Source of the DNA: Ischnura elegans
Taxonomy: Eukaryota > Arthropoda > Insecta > Odonata > Coenagrionidae
Assembly (NCBI RefSeq): GCF_921293095.1
Contig: NC_060258.1
Location: 1,054,001 to 1,118,000 of the forward strand
Reading direction: 5' to 3'
Length of the DNA: 64,000 nucleotides
Shown here: positions 33,541-47,700 of the stretch, piece after piece
How the letters are laid out: each line of letters starts with the position of its first letter
How positions within the stretch are numbered: the first letter of the stretch is position 1
Made by a program: the position numbers and the translations under genes
The notes under the pieces: generated by a model
Seen by the model: only the letters and a program-made list of their open reading frames with translations
What the model was told of the DNA's origin: nothing
The model's database searches: none

Positions 33541-35700
33541 TACTTTGTTTGAGTCACTAAGCATTATACTTTGCCCTTCGTGGCAAATGATTCATCAACT
33601 ACAAGATTTAGTTACTTTTTCTATTGCTATAATCTGTCTAGCCCACAAATACAAATATTTTGCTAAATTTTTCATTCTCGATGATATGAACTTGAAACTA
33701 TTAAGGCCGGGCTACATGGTACATCAACATGAACAAGTTAATATCTGCTTGCCTGAATCATTTCACAGGGCTTACAATGAAAAAAGAATCAATCACGCTG
33801 AAGAAATTTCCACAGAAAATTTTGCAGACAACATACTGCGTCCAAAATATGACAAATATATCTGAAATCATTGTATTTGATGAGATTTTCAAGCACAGTG
33901 GGCATACAGTGGCAGGTAGGCCATCTCCAAAAGCAACCTACGAAAGGAATGAAAACATATGCAAGAGATTTCAGACTTGTCATGGAAAGCATGCCCATAG
34001 AATGGAATAAAACAATAATTAAGGAAATCAATAAAATGTAACCCCTCACTTACTCCGAAGTAGACAAATTCATACAAGGCATACTCTACAGTTATCTGGC
34101 CTGCCACATTTGAAGTGAATATGTTGTAATAATAATCACTTTCTTCACGCTAAGTTTGCACAGGGGTACCCTCGGAATGGGGAATTCTAATAAAAATGAA
34201 TGATTATGCGATAAAAAAATATCCTTCGTGCTGCAAATTAAAGTGAAAGCAGTTCTTCTCTAAGCTACGTATTTTTTTGTAGAATTTCACTTTGAAAATT
34301 ATACATTAATCTTGCGCTCAAAACGACCCATTGCCATGTTGGCTGAGCGTGACATCAGAGGCCAGTAAACAATAGGTTTAAGTGGTGCCAGTAGACTATT
34401 TGTCCAAGTTTTAGAAAAACCTATGTATCTCTCTATACAATTAATTTTTTATACGTCAATTCCATCATCAGTCATGTGAAATATTTATCCTGAATAATTG
34501 ACAGGTTTAAAGAATGTACGCAAACTGGAAGATGCAGCACCATCTTGACAAATAGCGCTTATTACTTTCTCATCCTCCTCATCCACGGCAATTTCCACAG
34601 TATAAGCTTATTGTTGTCACTTAATGTACTGGTGTCACCTTAGCCTCAACAGTGCAAACGTTCAAATTTATTAACACTTGAACCTAACAACCTGCTGAAA
34701 CACGGTATGTCTCTCTTCCAGACCTTAAGAATGCTAAATAAATCAGAATAAAATATGATCCGTTGTATTTCTCCAAAACGTTAACATCACATATTCCAAT
34801 ATTGCACCACGTACATATTAAAAGCAATGAGTAAATGACAGTAGTTAAATGAGACACAAACCAAGCTTTAGATTATTAGCGAATGAGATTATTGATTTAA
34901 TTTATGTTACATTTCAATTTTGCGGCTTCACAACTCTACACAAAGAAATCTTCATTACTGGAGAAGAAATAAGTTGCCATGTATTAATCTACCTTCAGAA
35001 TGTTCCCAGGATGCGTCTTTATGAAGTCGGAGTCAACCATTGCTCAATACAAACACCGTAAAAACTTTTGAACAATTCACATGTTTTCACACACCCTTCA
35101 CGTTCTGAATCAGTATCGTCGTAGATGTTTGTTACCGTCGTTACTGTTTTGTTATTGCCACAGAGTGAGTCTGCTTACTCGCATTATGATCTCAAAGGGC
35201 ATTTTTGTAGCACGAAATAATTTGGTAATTGTTGCAAACTTTGAAGCTCTCCAGCAACAAGAATACTGAGAATCATGAATTATTTATATTGCATATATAT
35301 ATTTTATATGCAAAAATATTATTTGCATGCAGTAATAACTTTAATTTGATGATTGGTGATTTGGTGATTTACAAATTTCTAATACATTACGTTCATTTTT
35401 ATGACGTCGGCCAACGCAAAAACTTGAGAATAACTAAGTAAATGGGCATAAAAAAATCACATTAACATATGACCTCAAAAATAAATCGAATTTCAACGAA
35501 AAAGACAGCAAATATTTTACACGAACTCCATGGTCATTGACGCCCTAGCTCATAACTGACCAGGCTAGCAAGGTTTAGTTTAGATACCAGACTTCATTTG
35601 TGCATTGCACCACCAGAGGTTTACCTATGCAACAGGCTTATAATCGAAAAATGAGGTATTTCCAACGATGAGTGATATATTATTGAGGTGCATTGCATTA
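33541..35700 (-). repeat. Local duplication unit 1 (with decayed ZAD exons)
   Basis: 33541-34190 and 35340-35700 align with 36650-37320 and 37380-37720, sharing for example CTATTAAGGCCGGGCTACA and GATTTACAAATTTCTAATAC. Unit 1 holds about 1 kb (34190-35340) that unit 2 lacks. Confidence 0.8.
33805..34190 (-). pseudogene. Decayed ZAD zinc-finger exons, unit 1
   Basis: Exon 1 (about 34190-34054) and exon 2 (about 33940-33805) correspond to the ZAD exons of the gene at 38373, with a GTAAGT donor at 34053-34048. The sequence NIFTSNVA, as in the active gene, is kept, but the first Cys pair is lost through a frameshift with an in-frame TAG, and exon 2 is out of frame (CHCMPTVLENLIKYNDFRYI in one frame, MAYLPLYAHC in another). 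Clearly non-functional. Confidence 0.75.
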
Positions 35701-36409
35701 TTTTAAACATGGATATTCAACATGAACTTTTTTCATTCCACATTAATGAAATTTTTGACTCTTTTTCAAATTTAAAGACCATAGATGAAATGTGACCAAG
35801 GGGAAGCCATGAAAGTACCTCTGGGACCCAGTGATTGCTACATGAACTATCACAAATTGCACCTTCAACTATGTAATTCACCACCAATACTTAGAACTGC
35901 CCACAAAGACAGTCATTAAAATAAAACTGCAAAATATTCTAGAAAAAAAGACTTTCCCATTCAAGAAGTTCGTTGCAATCTGTACACCAACAATTTTTTT
36001 TCATGTACTCCAAATTAAATAAACAAAATTGATATTAAAAAAACACATCTCATCAGTAAATAAACTTCAAAAATGGGCGCAAATATGATTCCAGAAATAA
36101 CCTAAACTTTGAGTGCAACAAATTTAAAAACAAACAATTTTCCATGTACTCAAAATTAATTAAACAAAACTGATCAATAAAATAAAGTACAGCCCATTCT
36201 CTAATCCATGAGTCTGATTACAAAAAAACTTATATGTACAGATAATAAGCGTTTCCATAAAGAAGACATAAAATATATCATGAGAATCAAAATCATCACC
36301 TCATATTTTTAACACCTGTTTACACCACACATAAACATATACTAGTTATTGATTTAATGCATGTACGACTTAAGCAGACCAGAATGGAATGTGTACATAT
36401 GCGTTGACC

Positions 36410-36523
36410 ATCCCCTATGAAAAAATTGTATAAAACTGTTTCAAATTTTTATACATTGCCATGGTAATGTATAAGAATGTATAAAAATTTGAAACAGTTT
36501 TATACAATTTTTTCATAGGGGAT
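36410..36523. repeat. Perfect 48-bp inverted repeat with 18-bp loop
   Basis: 36410-36457 (ATCCCCTATGAAAAAATTGT...) is the exact reverse complement of 36476-36523, with GCCATGGTAATGTATAAG as loop. It could be a small foldback MITE. No target duplication is obvious. Confidence 0.9.
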
Positions 36524-36649
36524 ATCAGAACAGGTTCTATTTTCTATTCATGCATTCACGCAAGTTATGTGGTTACACGGTGTATTTTGGCGTTCGTATA
36601 TTTAGACATTAACCCGTACGTGTTAATGTACCGTATAAACAAATACTAT

Positions 36650-37720
36650 GCCCGTCATGGCAAGTGAGTCATCAAATACACGATAAATTACATTTTCAAG
36701 TTATTGCTATAATCTGTTGAAACCACAAATACAAACATTTGGCAAAACTTTTATTCTAGCCCACATGAACTTTGAACTATTAAGGCCGGGCTACACGGTA
36801 AAGTAACACGAACAAGTTAATATCTGGTTACGTGAATGATTTCACATTATTTGAAAGTTATACGAGGCTTCCAATGAAATAAAATAAGATGCACTCACCC
36901 TGAGGTAATTTCTACACGAAAATTTTCTCAGTTCTCCGTCCGATTTATGACAAATACTTATGACATCATTGAATTCGATGAGCTTTTTCAAGCAGTGGGC
37001 TGGCAGGCAGGTCATCTCCAACAGCAACCTACGAAATGAATGAAAACATATGCGCAAGAGATTTCAGACTTGCTGTGCAAAACATGCTCATACAACGGAA
37101 TAAAACAATAACTGAGGAGATCAATAAAATGTAAACCCTCACTTACTTGTAAGTCAACGAAATCGCCTGAGGCATCCTTTACAGTTGTTTGGCTTCCTGC
37201 AATTGAAAAGAATATGTTGTAACAATAATCATTTTTCTTCATGCAACGTCTGCACGGAGTACCCTCAGAATTCCATTCTGAAGACTCGGATAAATTCCCA
37301 GTGGTAATACTCATGTTTTCTCAGCAATAACTCATTTTATCTGTAAAACCAGTTCGCTCCTCAAACCATCCACACAGCACTCAGTGATTTACAAATTTCT
37401 AATACATTATGTTCATTTCTATGACTTACAATAACGCAAAAACTTGAGAATAATCCAGGATAAGGGCTTATAAAGCTCACGTTGACAAGGACCTCAAAAA
37501 TAAATCGCATTTCAACAGAAAAGACATCAAATATTTTCCACGAACTCAATGCTCATTGACGCCTTGCTATTAACTGACCATGATAGCAAGGATTAGCTTA
37601 CATACCGGACTTCATTTGCGTATTGCACTGCTAGAGGACTGCGTATGCAGAAGGCCTAAAATCAAAAAATGAAATATTTCCTACAATAAGTGATATATTA
37701 TGCTAGTTTATTACATTATT
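36650..37720 (-). repeat. Local duplication unit 2 (with ZAD exons)
   Basis: Second member of the pair described at 33541-35700, in the same orientation and about 3.1 kb away. It lacks the middle part of unit 1. Confidence 0.8.
36899..37314 (-). pseudogene. ZAD zinc-finger exon pair, unit 2, partly intact
   Basis: Exon 1 (37314-37147) is open and exactly 168 nt, the same length as the active paralogue's exon 1. It has the first ZAD Cys pair (PCRRCMKKNDYCYNIFF) and a GTAAGT donor. Exon 2 (37028-36899) is 130 nt instead of 126 and its second Cys-x2-Cys pair is deleted (the frame reads AHCLKKLIEFNDVISICHKS). It therefore cannot form the four-Cys ZAD fold. No downstream linker or finger exons are visible on this strand. 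Probably a recent pseudogene. Confidence 0.75.
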
Positions 37721-38372
37721 TGAAAAAAAAATATTTTAAAACTTTTTAAATTCTACATTTAAGAATTTTGAACTCTTTCTCATATTTAAAGACTGTAGAT
37801 GTAACCTGCCCTGGTGGACGACGAAGTTGGGCTTAAATTTTTTTTCCGGCCAGGTGGTTGAATAACCTTTAACCAAACATTTTTACACTACAATTAATCG
37901 AAAATGTGATGTATTTTAAATGAAATGGTCCTTAATTTTTTGAAATGGAAAGAAAATACTCTTCAAACACGGATGTTTGGCCTGCTCTATAGGTGTGCTA
38001 CTGGCGGATAAAATGGCAACTAGAAAACATCGGTTCTATGTACAGAGGTTGATTGTATAGACATATAATAAATGTGAACGTTGTGGATTAATCCTGGCGT
38101 GGATGTTTGTCGGAAGAATTTACTGTCGTGTCATAAATTGTTGAAAAATTTCTCAATCCAAGCTATTGAGTCGTGATATCTTTTCCGTCGATTCATCAAT
38201 TGTTGGATTTTGTGTTCCTTTCGTTTAGCATTCTAAAGTATTATATTTTCACTCATCATCTTAGTCAATGTAGTTCGCTTGTTGGAATTTGTGATCTTTG
38301 TCAATGCTGAGTAGATGATTTCTTTGACGATAAACCTGATTTAAAAGGTAAATAAGATTTTGAATCGAAAAC
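37315..38372. promoter_or_regulatory. Divergent intergenic region, likely promoter of the ZAD-C2H2 gene
   Basis: This 1.06-kb stretch separates the - strand ZAD pseudogene from the + strand ZAD gene. 37380-37720 is shared with 35340-35700. No clear TATA box or initiator can be assigned by eye. The start context is GAAAACATGAG. The promoter role is inferred from position only. Confidence 0.35.
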
Positions 38373-38774
38373 ATGAGTCGCACCATCGGGATTTTCACGG
38401 AATCTTCAGATAGGAATCCAGAAATAGACCTTTGCAGACTTTGCAGGGAGAAGCATGATTGTTTTTACAGCATATTCACTTCAAATGTAGCGTACAATAT
38501 AACTGCGAAGGATGCCCTACATGATTTAGTTGGCTTACAAGTAAGTGGCACATTAAATGTTATCGATTTTATTTTAAATGGTGCTTACTTCATTTCATGT
38601 TGTGATTCCAAACTCTATTGATGTGTAACTTGTTTATTAAAATCTCAGATTACTGTGGGAGATGGCCTGCCCACTACCATGTGTCCACTGTGTTTGAAGA
38701 AACTTACGGAATTCAGTGTTTTCAAAAAGATTTGTTTAGAATCAGACGCAGTTCTTAGAAAAAGTTGCTTCAGG
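38373..38774 (+). CDS. Exons 1-2 of the zinc-finger gene: ZAD domain
   Basis: Exon 1 (38373-38540) encodes CRLCREKHDCFYSIF through DLVGLQ and ends at GTAAGT. A 108-bp intron follows. Exon 2 (38649-38774) begins ITVGDGLP, carries MCPLCLKKLTEF and ends at GTGAGT. The division of the ZAD into 56 and 42 codons is copied in both nearby pseudogenes, which supports the model. Confidence 0.88.
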
Positions 38775-41700
38775 GTGAGTACTTATGGTAATTTCTTATT
38801 TGAAGACTGGTGTAGTATAAGTATTGCAGAGTTAAAGGTGAAACTCTTTGGTTTATGTAGACAAAAGTAGGAATCAAGAATGATATATTTTGCGAAACGT
38901 TTTACGGAAAAGTGTAACAAGTCCACAATCCCGTAAATTTGGTTTTTCCCTATCCGTCAATCGTTGGCAAGGTCCTATTAATGTTGCTGTTGGTGTTACA
39001 ATGGCGACGATTGAAGACATTTTGTCATCTAGTGAAATTAAGTGTGTTATAAACTACGATATCCAGGAAAGAATGGCATTCAACTCACCATTTATCAACT
39101 CAAAAAGGCAATCTACCAACTGCGCTATACCACGCTACCTTTTTAAGTATTTGATTAGGTAATCGGAGATTGTTAAAGGGAACAAAAAAATCCCTGACGA
39201 TTTGCTGCTAAAGATTGAAGTGTCAGAGACCCAGAAATTGGTTTGTCTATGCGTTGTCAAATAAAGTCACAGTTGCACGTAAATATATTACCTTTCATTT
39301 ATAATATATTACCTTCCATTAGCTCGGGGCCCCTTTCTTACCTTTAACTATGATATTATGAGTATCTATGAGGTTATGTGTAACTAAAAATATCTTTGTG
39401 AAGTTTCGGAAATTGATTGTTTATTTTCATGTCATCTTGTATGAATAGATGGTGGTTACAATGAAGGCAAGACTGGCTAAGTATTAGGAATTAATTTAAG
39501 TGCGGAAAAATTAACGCAGAAAACATTTTCATCAAAAATATAAAATTAGTAAGAAAATTAGGAATTTTGAATTGGTATATCTTTTCTGCATTTGTTAAGT
39601 TTATTTTTATTTCGTTTACTATTTTCCAATATTGGAATATAATTTTTATATTTGCATAATCTTTGATTATTTCAATCACAGCATATTTGGCTCGAACCAT
39701 TTCTGTTAGTGCCCTTTTTAAAATTATTTGCGTTTTACTTTTAAAAACAGTTTTTTACACAATCATTTAGAGAAACTATTTTTTTCTAAAAGTTGATTAT
39801 AAAATTTGAAAGTTTTCTATAAATTTTGTGGTTAGCAAGTTTAAATATGACCTTAGCATAAATAAGTTCAAAGGTTACCTGTGTTAGGAAATATATTTTT
39901 TAGGTACTGAGATGTTTATCCTTCATAACGGTCTTTAAAATCTTTGCAAAGGATATGGCATACAGAAGCTTAGTCAGGAGTTATGCCAGGCCAGACTCTC
40001 CTACTTCATCATGGCCGACGTTTCTATTTCGACGAGTTGTCCTGGTGCACTAATGACGATGGACAGCTCATACATCAAAACTTCGGCTTATTGTAAGATA
40101 GAGTTGGAGAACCTAACCCAGTGGAATTCCCATGTAACCTTTGACGATTTTATATGCAGGGAAAACCAGTGATAATTCTTTTTATGGCATGCATGCCTGG
40201 CAAGGTTATTAGGTTATTGCGTTCTTAATTTTTTGGGGGCTATTGGCATAAATAAGGGCTCTAAATTCATGCTCAGAGTAGATTAATTCTTACAATCTAT
40301 TTTGAGGTCTATTCTCTTTAAACCTTTTTTTATTTGTTTTGATAATCTTTTGTGTACTAATTGCATGATATTTGGAATGGGATGCTGTTTTAGTTTGTGG
40401 ATCAATTTTGCTCAATGAGTTTGGAGTGTGTTGACAGAAATATTTTCTTAGTGCATAAGGAATAATTAATGCTTTTTGCTGATTTTTTAATACCTTTGTA
40501 TTTATGCAGGTTACTGTGGTGAGAAACTTTTTCACCTAAATGTAGAGTTAAAGATTTAGTTTGTGATGCGTATTTATTTTGTATTTTAATGGTTGATGTG
40601 ATTAATAACTTATAATTGTGGTTGATTAATGAGGCTCTGTCCACCATGTGATAGAAATGTAGCTATTAGAATATCTTGTGTGTGAGGTGGAAAAGGAAGG
40701 ATGTTGTCCATTTCTATCTGCAGTTTTTCCCCATCATTGTGGCAGAGCTTGAACACGGGAATGGTTTAAGTGTTCATCTTTTGAGGTTATGCATGAATGA
40801 AGCCATTTTCAATGCATTCATATGAGTGCAGCTGCTGATCTGTCAGACCATGTAATATTGAATGCAACAAATAATAATCAGATTATTCAATATCTGGGGA
40901 ATTTGGTGGGTGCATTTAGCCTTTGCATTTGAGTGTTTCTAGTTAGGTTTTAATGTTCTAGGCGTTGTAATGTGAGGTTGAGCATTTCATGCTGTGGAAT
41001 TATTGTTGAATCATTGGAAACACAATTTCCTCGCTTGACAATAAATTCCCATTGCATGCAATCCCTTGGAAATGGCTTGGTGGGCAACTACAAATACAAA
41101 GCAGTCTCTTCTTGAGTATGGCATTGATCTTCATTGAGCAATGCCCCCAATTATTTTCTCTGGAGGTTTTTGGCCTTTCTACACCTAGACAGTGGTCATC
41201 ATTGAAATGATTGTCTTTAAAGCAATGATACCAATCGTATAACAGTGTTTCTCTTATAGCAGTATCTCGGTTAACTTTATGGTGCTCTTTTCTCAACACT
41301 AAGTATCTAATGCTGTGACATATTCATCATGGTTGTTGAGCAGTTTGTTTACCTAATGGCTAAGCTTGAGTCATGATTATTCTGGTAGTTCAAAATTGAC
41401 CAACAATCAGGTCTATAGCCATATATTGACAGACAGTAGGAACTTTGTTTTGAGAATAATACATAATTGCTGTGTGATTGGTTTTGTATATTTTAAGTAT
41501 AATAATAACAGGGTAATTTAAAAATCCATTTCATGAAATAGTTATGGAAGAGAAGATGATTTTGATGTCTGTTTTCTTTCTGCATAGATATTACACCCTG
41601 TATTCTCTTCTAGAGTTTATATTTGAGCATTAACAAGAGGTAAAAGAGCATAATAGGTACATTGAAAACATGCTCCACCTGTTTTTTCCATGACTCTACT

Positions 41701-44700
41701 GTTGAGAAAAGAATAAATAGTGATTTTGGCCTTTTAACAGCTACTACTACAAAAATGATAGTTGCAGAAGCAATTTGAGTGCAAGAATGAAAAACTTGAT
41801 CAATTCATTTTCTTAACTGCAAAAAATTGAATCTTCAGTCTCTCTTCTGATTTCTCATGATTTGAAAAAAAACGGAAAAATGATACATCTGAATAATCTC
41901 CATTCTCTGTCGTGTATTTTGCTGTGAAGGGGCAGCTTCCATTGTCCCTAAGATATTTAGAAAAGACGCTGTGTGAACCTGGAATATCAGGGATCTTCCT
42001 GTTAATTTTTTTTCAGTTTGCACTGTACCTTTTCAGTATTTGATTGACAGGCATGCAGAGACCATGCCATTTTTATATGATAGCAGAGGCAATATGTGTA
42101 ACATTCTTCTTCGTAACGCATAGAGTATTCCATATATGTGTGTTTTAAAGAGATAAAGGTTTATCCCTGTTACTTTGTACGCAGAGTTTTGAAGGAGGAG
42201 GGGCAGATGATGAGGAGTCGGAGCCTTGTGTGGAGACAAAGCACTGCATTCAAGATGTCATTGAAAACACTTCAGAGTTCACATACTCAGCCCAAATGAC
42301 TGAAGTATACATTCCTGTGCCAGACTGTTTATTGCCCAGGGACGATAAGTTGGTAAGTTATAATCTTATTCACAGAGAAAACTGAGTCTAATCACATTCA
42401 GTTTTACAAATTCCTCGGTTGTATGAGGAATGGGGGTTTGTCTGTTATAAATTTAAGAATTTTTGTGGGAAGTCACTGGCATAATGCAACCTTCAGATGT
42501 TGCTCTTTCTAGTAGTGACACATGATGCAGGAAGTGGAACCACACAAATGTTTTTTCATGCAAGTCAATAGCAGTTGTATCGCATTGATAATCTGTTGAC
42601 AGAAATGTCTCTTATCCCGTGGAGTATAATTTTGGATACCCTGGTCAAATCTCTGTTCAAGTCATTAGTAGTGGCTATTACAAGGCAGTGTCTCATGATT
42701 TCCCTCTATTTGTTCAGGCCATCATCCTCCATTGTTTCAACTTAGGAACCAGCATAAACTATTGTGGTTCCTTTTTATAAGCCAAGGTGAAAAATGACCT
42801 CCTTGTTCAGTGGAACCGCGATGTATCGTTCCCACTGTGGTGCCCTTACTGTAAGTGGCCTATATTCTTCTAACCATGTGATGTTGGTGACGCAGCTCCC
42901 CCTCCTTATTTGGACATTAATATTCTAGAGTTTGATCTTTGAGTTGAAAGAATGTCATGATTATTTTTGCCAGCTGGAGTGGTCTCACTTAAAAGAGTAG
43001 TTATCATTATCAAACGAGGTTATTATTGTTTTGGTTTTATTGAGTGATGCCCATTATCCTCTTCTAGATTCATGTAAAACATGAGAATGAAGGTCAACTC
43101 AATGAGTACTATCCCGTGCTGTACACCACAGATCCAGCAGCAATAAAAAGTGATGCCTCAGACCCATTGGCCACTGATGACCTGGTGAGTGTACTTTTGC
43201 CTTGTATAGTTTTATTTTTCTACGGCACAATGTCATTCCTTTATGTATTATTTATTTATACCTCTCAGCAGAAACATACATCATTTAGCCTGCCTGTTCA
43301 ATCATGAACAACTACGGAAGAGCTTTCATGTTTGAATCATTTAAATTAAATGTAATAAACAGATTTGGTGTATTTTGCCTAACTGAACGCTCAACTTTGC
43401 TCACTGAGCAAGTAAGCTCTCTGTCATCTCGGCACTAAGCAGTCATTTGTTATGTGATCATACAAATGCAGTTTCATTTCCGTTTACCATGGAGCGGAAG
43501 GGGGGATGTTAGGAATTGAGAGTTAAACTGAGTACTATATAATTAGGTGCACTGAAACATATTGACTGTGACATCATGATGTAGCTGCTAGCCAGATTCA
43601 ACTACATAACTTGCATTCCTTATGAGAGATTGATGTTCACAGGAATCTAATTGTTGAATATTTGGATTTTGTGATGAAAATGAAGAGGAATTTACTGTGG
43701 GGATGAGGGATATGTTAGACCTTCTTTATCATTTTTGAATTGAGAATTGAGAATTGAGAGTTGAGAGTGATGCAAGTCGATTGCCAAAAGATTAGTGATG
43801 TTAACACTTTCAACGCTGACCATGTAAAACTCAAAATCACCCTGTGCAGCTTCCATTTTTTTTCCTTCCCGTTAACTGCACAGTGGGATAGACACGTGAT
43901 GCAGGTTGCACAGGGTCTGCTTTTTCCCCATGCCACCATTTTCTTTCAATTTTTTGTGTGCGATGTGCCCAAAAAGTACAAGGAAAATGAATTTGTAGTG
44001 TTCTACTAGTATTGCCATTGGTATTTTGCCACTGCCATAGGAAATTTTTGGTTTAGATGGTCATACACTCATGCCTTGCATAGCACAATTTCTATATAGC
44101 GCAGATTTGTTCCTCGGGGAAACATCGTAACGCAGTGTAACTTAATCAAAAAACTTTGTCACTCTAATGATAAAATGTGAGCTTGCGCTTAGTATACTGA
44201 AAGTGAAAAATTTCAATTCTGTTAATACTTCTGCTTTCCTCAAATCATCTTTGTTTATTTATTAATCGACGACCATTGCTGTGCAATGTCCAAAAGCATT
44301 ACTTGACATTGGATCTACATAGTTGGCCTACCGAAGTATTTTATTTTCTCTCCTTAACAGAGTGACAATAGTTAATTTAGATCAATAGATATGCATCGAG
44401 CTAGTGGAAAAGAGTTTTTTTTAAGCAATACGGTATGAGACATAATTTTTGCCGTCATAGGTTATCAGGCAATTGACTTCCAGGTAGAGGATCTATGCTA
44501 AAGCCTTCGATGTCATCGGTATTCACGCGGGAGAAATGGAGTGTTGGCCAAGTTGCGTATGAATATTATAAATACATAAAGGGCCTGCTTTAGTCTCAAA
44601 CACAATGGCATAATTCCCTCCCAGCAGTCGTAGCCCCTCTGTGTCACAGGAATACAGTGCTGCAGTAGGTGACTTTGATAGAGCCGTACAGAGGGAAAAC

Positions 44701-47700
44701 CAAGAGAACAATGTCCAAAAATAGGAATGCAGGTAGAGAAATCAAGAAGTTATCAAGAAAAACCATTAACATAGAAGAGAAATTGAAACAGGTCAATTGC
44801 TTTGAAAATGGAGACCATGAAAGCAATTTTGCATGGAAGTTTAAACTCACGTTTATCTCTTTACTGTTCTGCAGCTGTAAATTTTGAAGCCACCATTTAT
44901 AAATATGTTCCATACTTAGTATCTAATGCATTGGTTCCTTACCTCTGTATTTGTATTCTCAGCTGTGAGTAGATCATTCTTTTTTGTAGAATGCTCCCTG
45001 TGCCTTTACTATTCCAATTGATGTTTCTTTCTTGCTTCATCCATCACTGGTGGCTAGGCTTTCTGTGGCTTATCAATGAACTGGTTACTCTGCTGTGTGT
45101 AGCTTAGCATATCAGTCTGTCTGTAAGGTTGTGAAACATGATAATCAAATATTATTGAAGCCATGTTAAGTACTTGATTTATACTTTAAAGTGGTGACGT
45201 TATCATTTGTTTTTTATATATTTTATCATGGATCTATTCCTTTTTCACCTGAAACAACTTCACATGTTTGCAAGCACTTTTTGAGCAAATAAGTTGTATA
45301 TGGTTCAGTTATTTCCTGGAAAGCTAATGATGTTCTACTTGCATTGCAAATTTTTATTTAGCCCCTGGATGTAAAAATACCACAAGAAAACACCACTTAT
45401 GAGTAGGGATAGGAATTTTTTGGTGGTTTGAGAGGGAGAAAAGCAGTGCTTTGGAATTGGAAATCCAGTTATTTCAAATAGACATTTCGGTGTTTTCTCA
45501 AAAACTGCAAGTTTAAATATATATTTAAATTCGTTTTTATTTCAAAACCTAGAAAAGGGTCAGTACCATAGTTTAACCAAATATATCTCGGTTATGTGAC
45601 ACTTCCCTTGTGGCTGTGTTATGACTGCAGACAATCACCTCAGTGGCGGAACCGGGAAAGTCAGCTGTTGAAGTTGAAAAGTAAGCTGTAATACCTGTCG
45701 GTAGTGAAATGGGGAAGTCAGCTGTTGAAGTTGAAAAGTAAGCTGTAATACCTGTCGGTAGTGAAATGGGGAATGTGACATGTATAAAAATTGCATGCTG
45801 TTTAGTGTGGTTAGTAAGCTTTAATTCTTTCTAATATGTAAATTTTAATCTAAGGGTGCGGTCCGTTGAACGCTACCAATGCTTCGGAGCGCCACCAAGC
45901 GGTCCGTTATTCGCTACGGAGCGCTACAGGTTAGGCTGTGACGTCACGGCAAACGTCATACACCCGTTTCCCGCCTCGCTCCGGACCAGCTCCAGACGCT
46001 CCCCTGAAAACTTGGGTCAGCGGAGGAGCGAGTCAATTTTTGGCGGAAATTCGAAGGGAATGCACTGAGGCAATGGAGAGTTTACTCACGTTGCAGATGA
46101 TGGACGCTGAATGTGGACGCCTTTCTCTTATATAAGTGACTACGAAGTAACGGAGTAGACGCACTTAGTAAATAGATGTAAATTTAATGGTGATTTAAAT
46201 AAATATATAGCAAGAATTAAATATCCGCAAACATTCTCGTATCTCCCCCAAAATGAACTCAAATGTCTTTGGAAGCAGCCTTTACATACAAAAGGCAACA
46301 AAAATTATTAAAAGGGGCGTGTAATATAAAGAAAGGATTGTAAGAACATATATCGACAAATTTACTCATGCCATAAATTAAAATCTGAAGAAAAATAGGA
46401 TATACATGAAATAGATTAATGTTTTTTTAATAGTCGTTAACCATTATAAGTTAATATGTTTCAACTGGGAAAACGGTAGAGTACCTACTTTTTCCTTTAC
46501 TAGGGTAATGAGTTTCATTGAGAAGGGTAGGCGAGGGTTGGTGTGAGAAATACGGTCCAAAGTTTCTTCCTTTACTTTGTGGAGCCTCGATATTGAAAAA
46601 TAAAATTCATTTTAATGACATTCAAACATATTTATTAATATTCAATGATCATAGTCACCTCAATTCGCAATTAAAACCCCATCTTCGATTTCATAATCCC
46701 AGTTTGCCCACCCTCGTTCATTTCCGCCATCTTGACTTCGCTCCTGACCGGTCCGAAAAGAAATTCTCGTAGCGAACGTAGCGCCTATGGACCGGAGCTA
46801 CGGAGCACTTCCATCTGTAGCGTCTGGTAGCGTAAGTAGCATTCATTGGACCGCACCCTAAATTACTTCTTTTACAAATTCCACTGGATCTAGAATAACA
46901 TAGGTAACACTGTAGAGTCAAATCAAGGCACCAGGATAGCTGAGAGTCAATGCCACTCAACATTTTGCATACTTAAACTACATGATCTACTAGATTTTTT
47001 CCCTTCTAATCCCTAGCAATACTGCTTTAACATCTACCTTTAGCTTTCCACGTACAGGATTCTCCACAAAAGATTTCAGTTCGTTGTTGCATGGCATTAC
47101 ATCTATATCATCCAGTTTGGGACACAAACTTATTCTGTTAATTTTCTGCTCAAGTTCTTCAGTGATAATCATTTGTACTATATCAGCTGGGTCAAATACA
47201 TTGATGTACTTAAAAAACTGTAAAGTGGTATCAATAGCCTGAAACTCCAGTAGCTTGGTTACAGCATGGGAAGCTGCACTGGACAGGACTGCACTCATTT
47301 TGCCCCTACTGAACATTGTCCTTCCACAATCCTCTAGCAGTTTAATAACATTGCTCCCTCAACTCCCTCATACAGTGATTTCAAGTGCTTGCTGAATTCC
47401 CCTTAGCTGCCCATCTAGAATAGTACACAAAGTACACAAACACCAAAGTACACACGTCACCAACTACAATGTCCAATGGAGTATCAAGAAGTTCAACAAT
47501 TTTTAGCTAGATCACAAAAACATTTTCTTCTCTCTTGTCCATTATTTTATTGCAAAAAACTATCACCTACTTGTCCTTCAGTTAAGTCATCATGTTGACC
47601 TATCATTGTATTTTAGATCAGGAATATATTTATCCCTTAGTTGACGAATGCAGGAAATTTCTCCAGCACCTGTAGCAAGGTAAAATTATTCAAAGTGGTA

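Noticed and set aside
45631-45680. Possible extra exon of the zinc-finger gene (TITSVAEPGKSAVEVE between a CTGCAG acceptor and a GTAAGC donor)
   Set aside because: Its 50 nt would shift the frame between exons 4 and 5, and it lies inside the hAT-type element and the 57-bp duplication.
46990-47316. Stand-alone 108-codon gene on the - strand
   Set aside because: It fits better as the last surviving block of the hAT/CGBP1-like relic in the same orientation.
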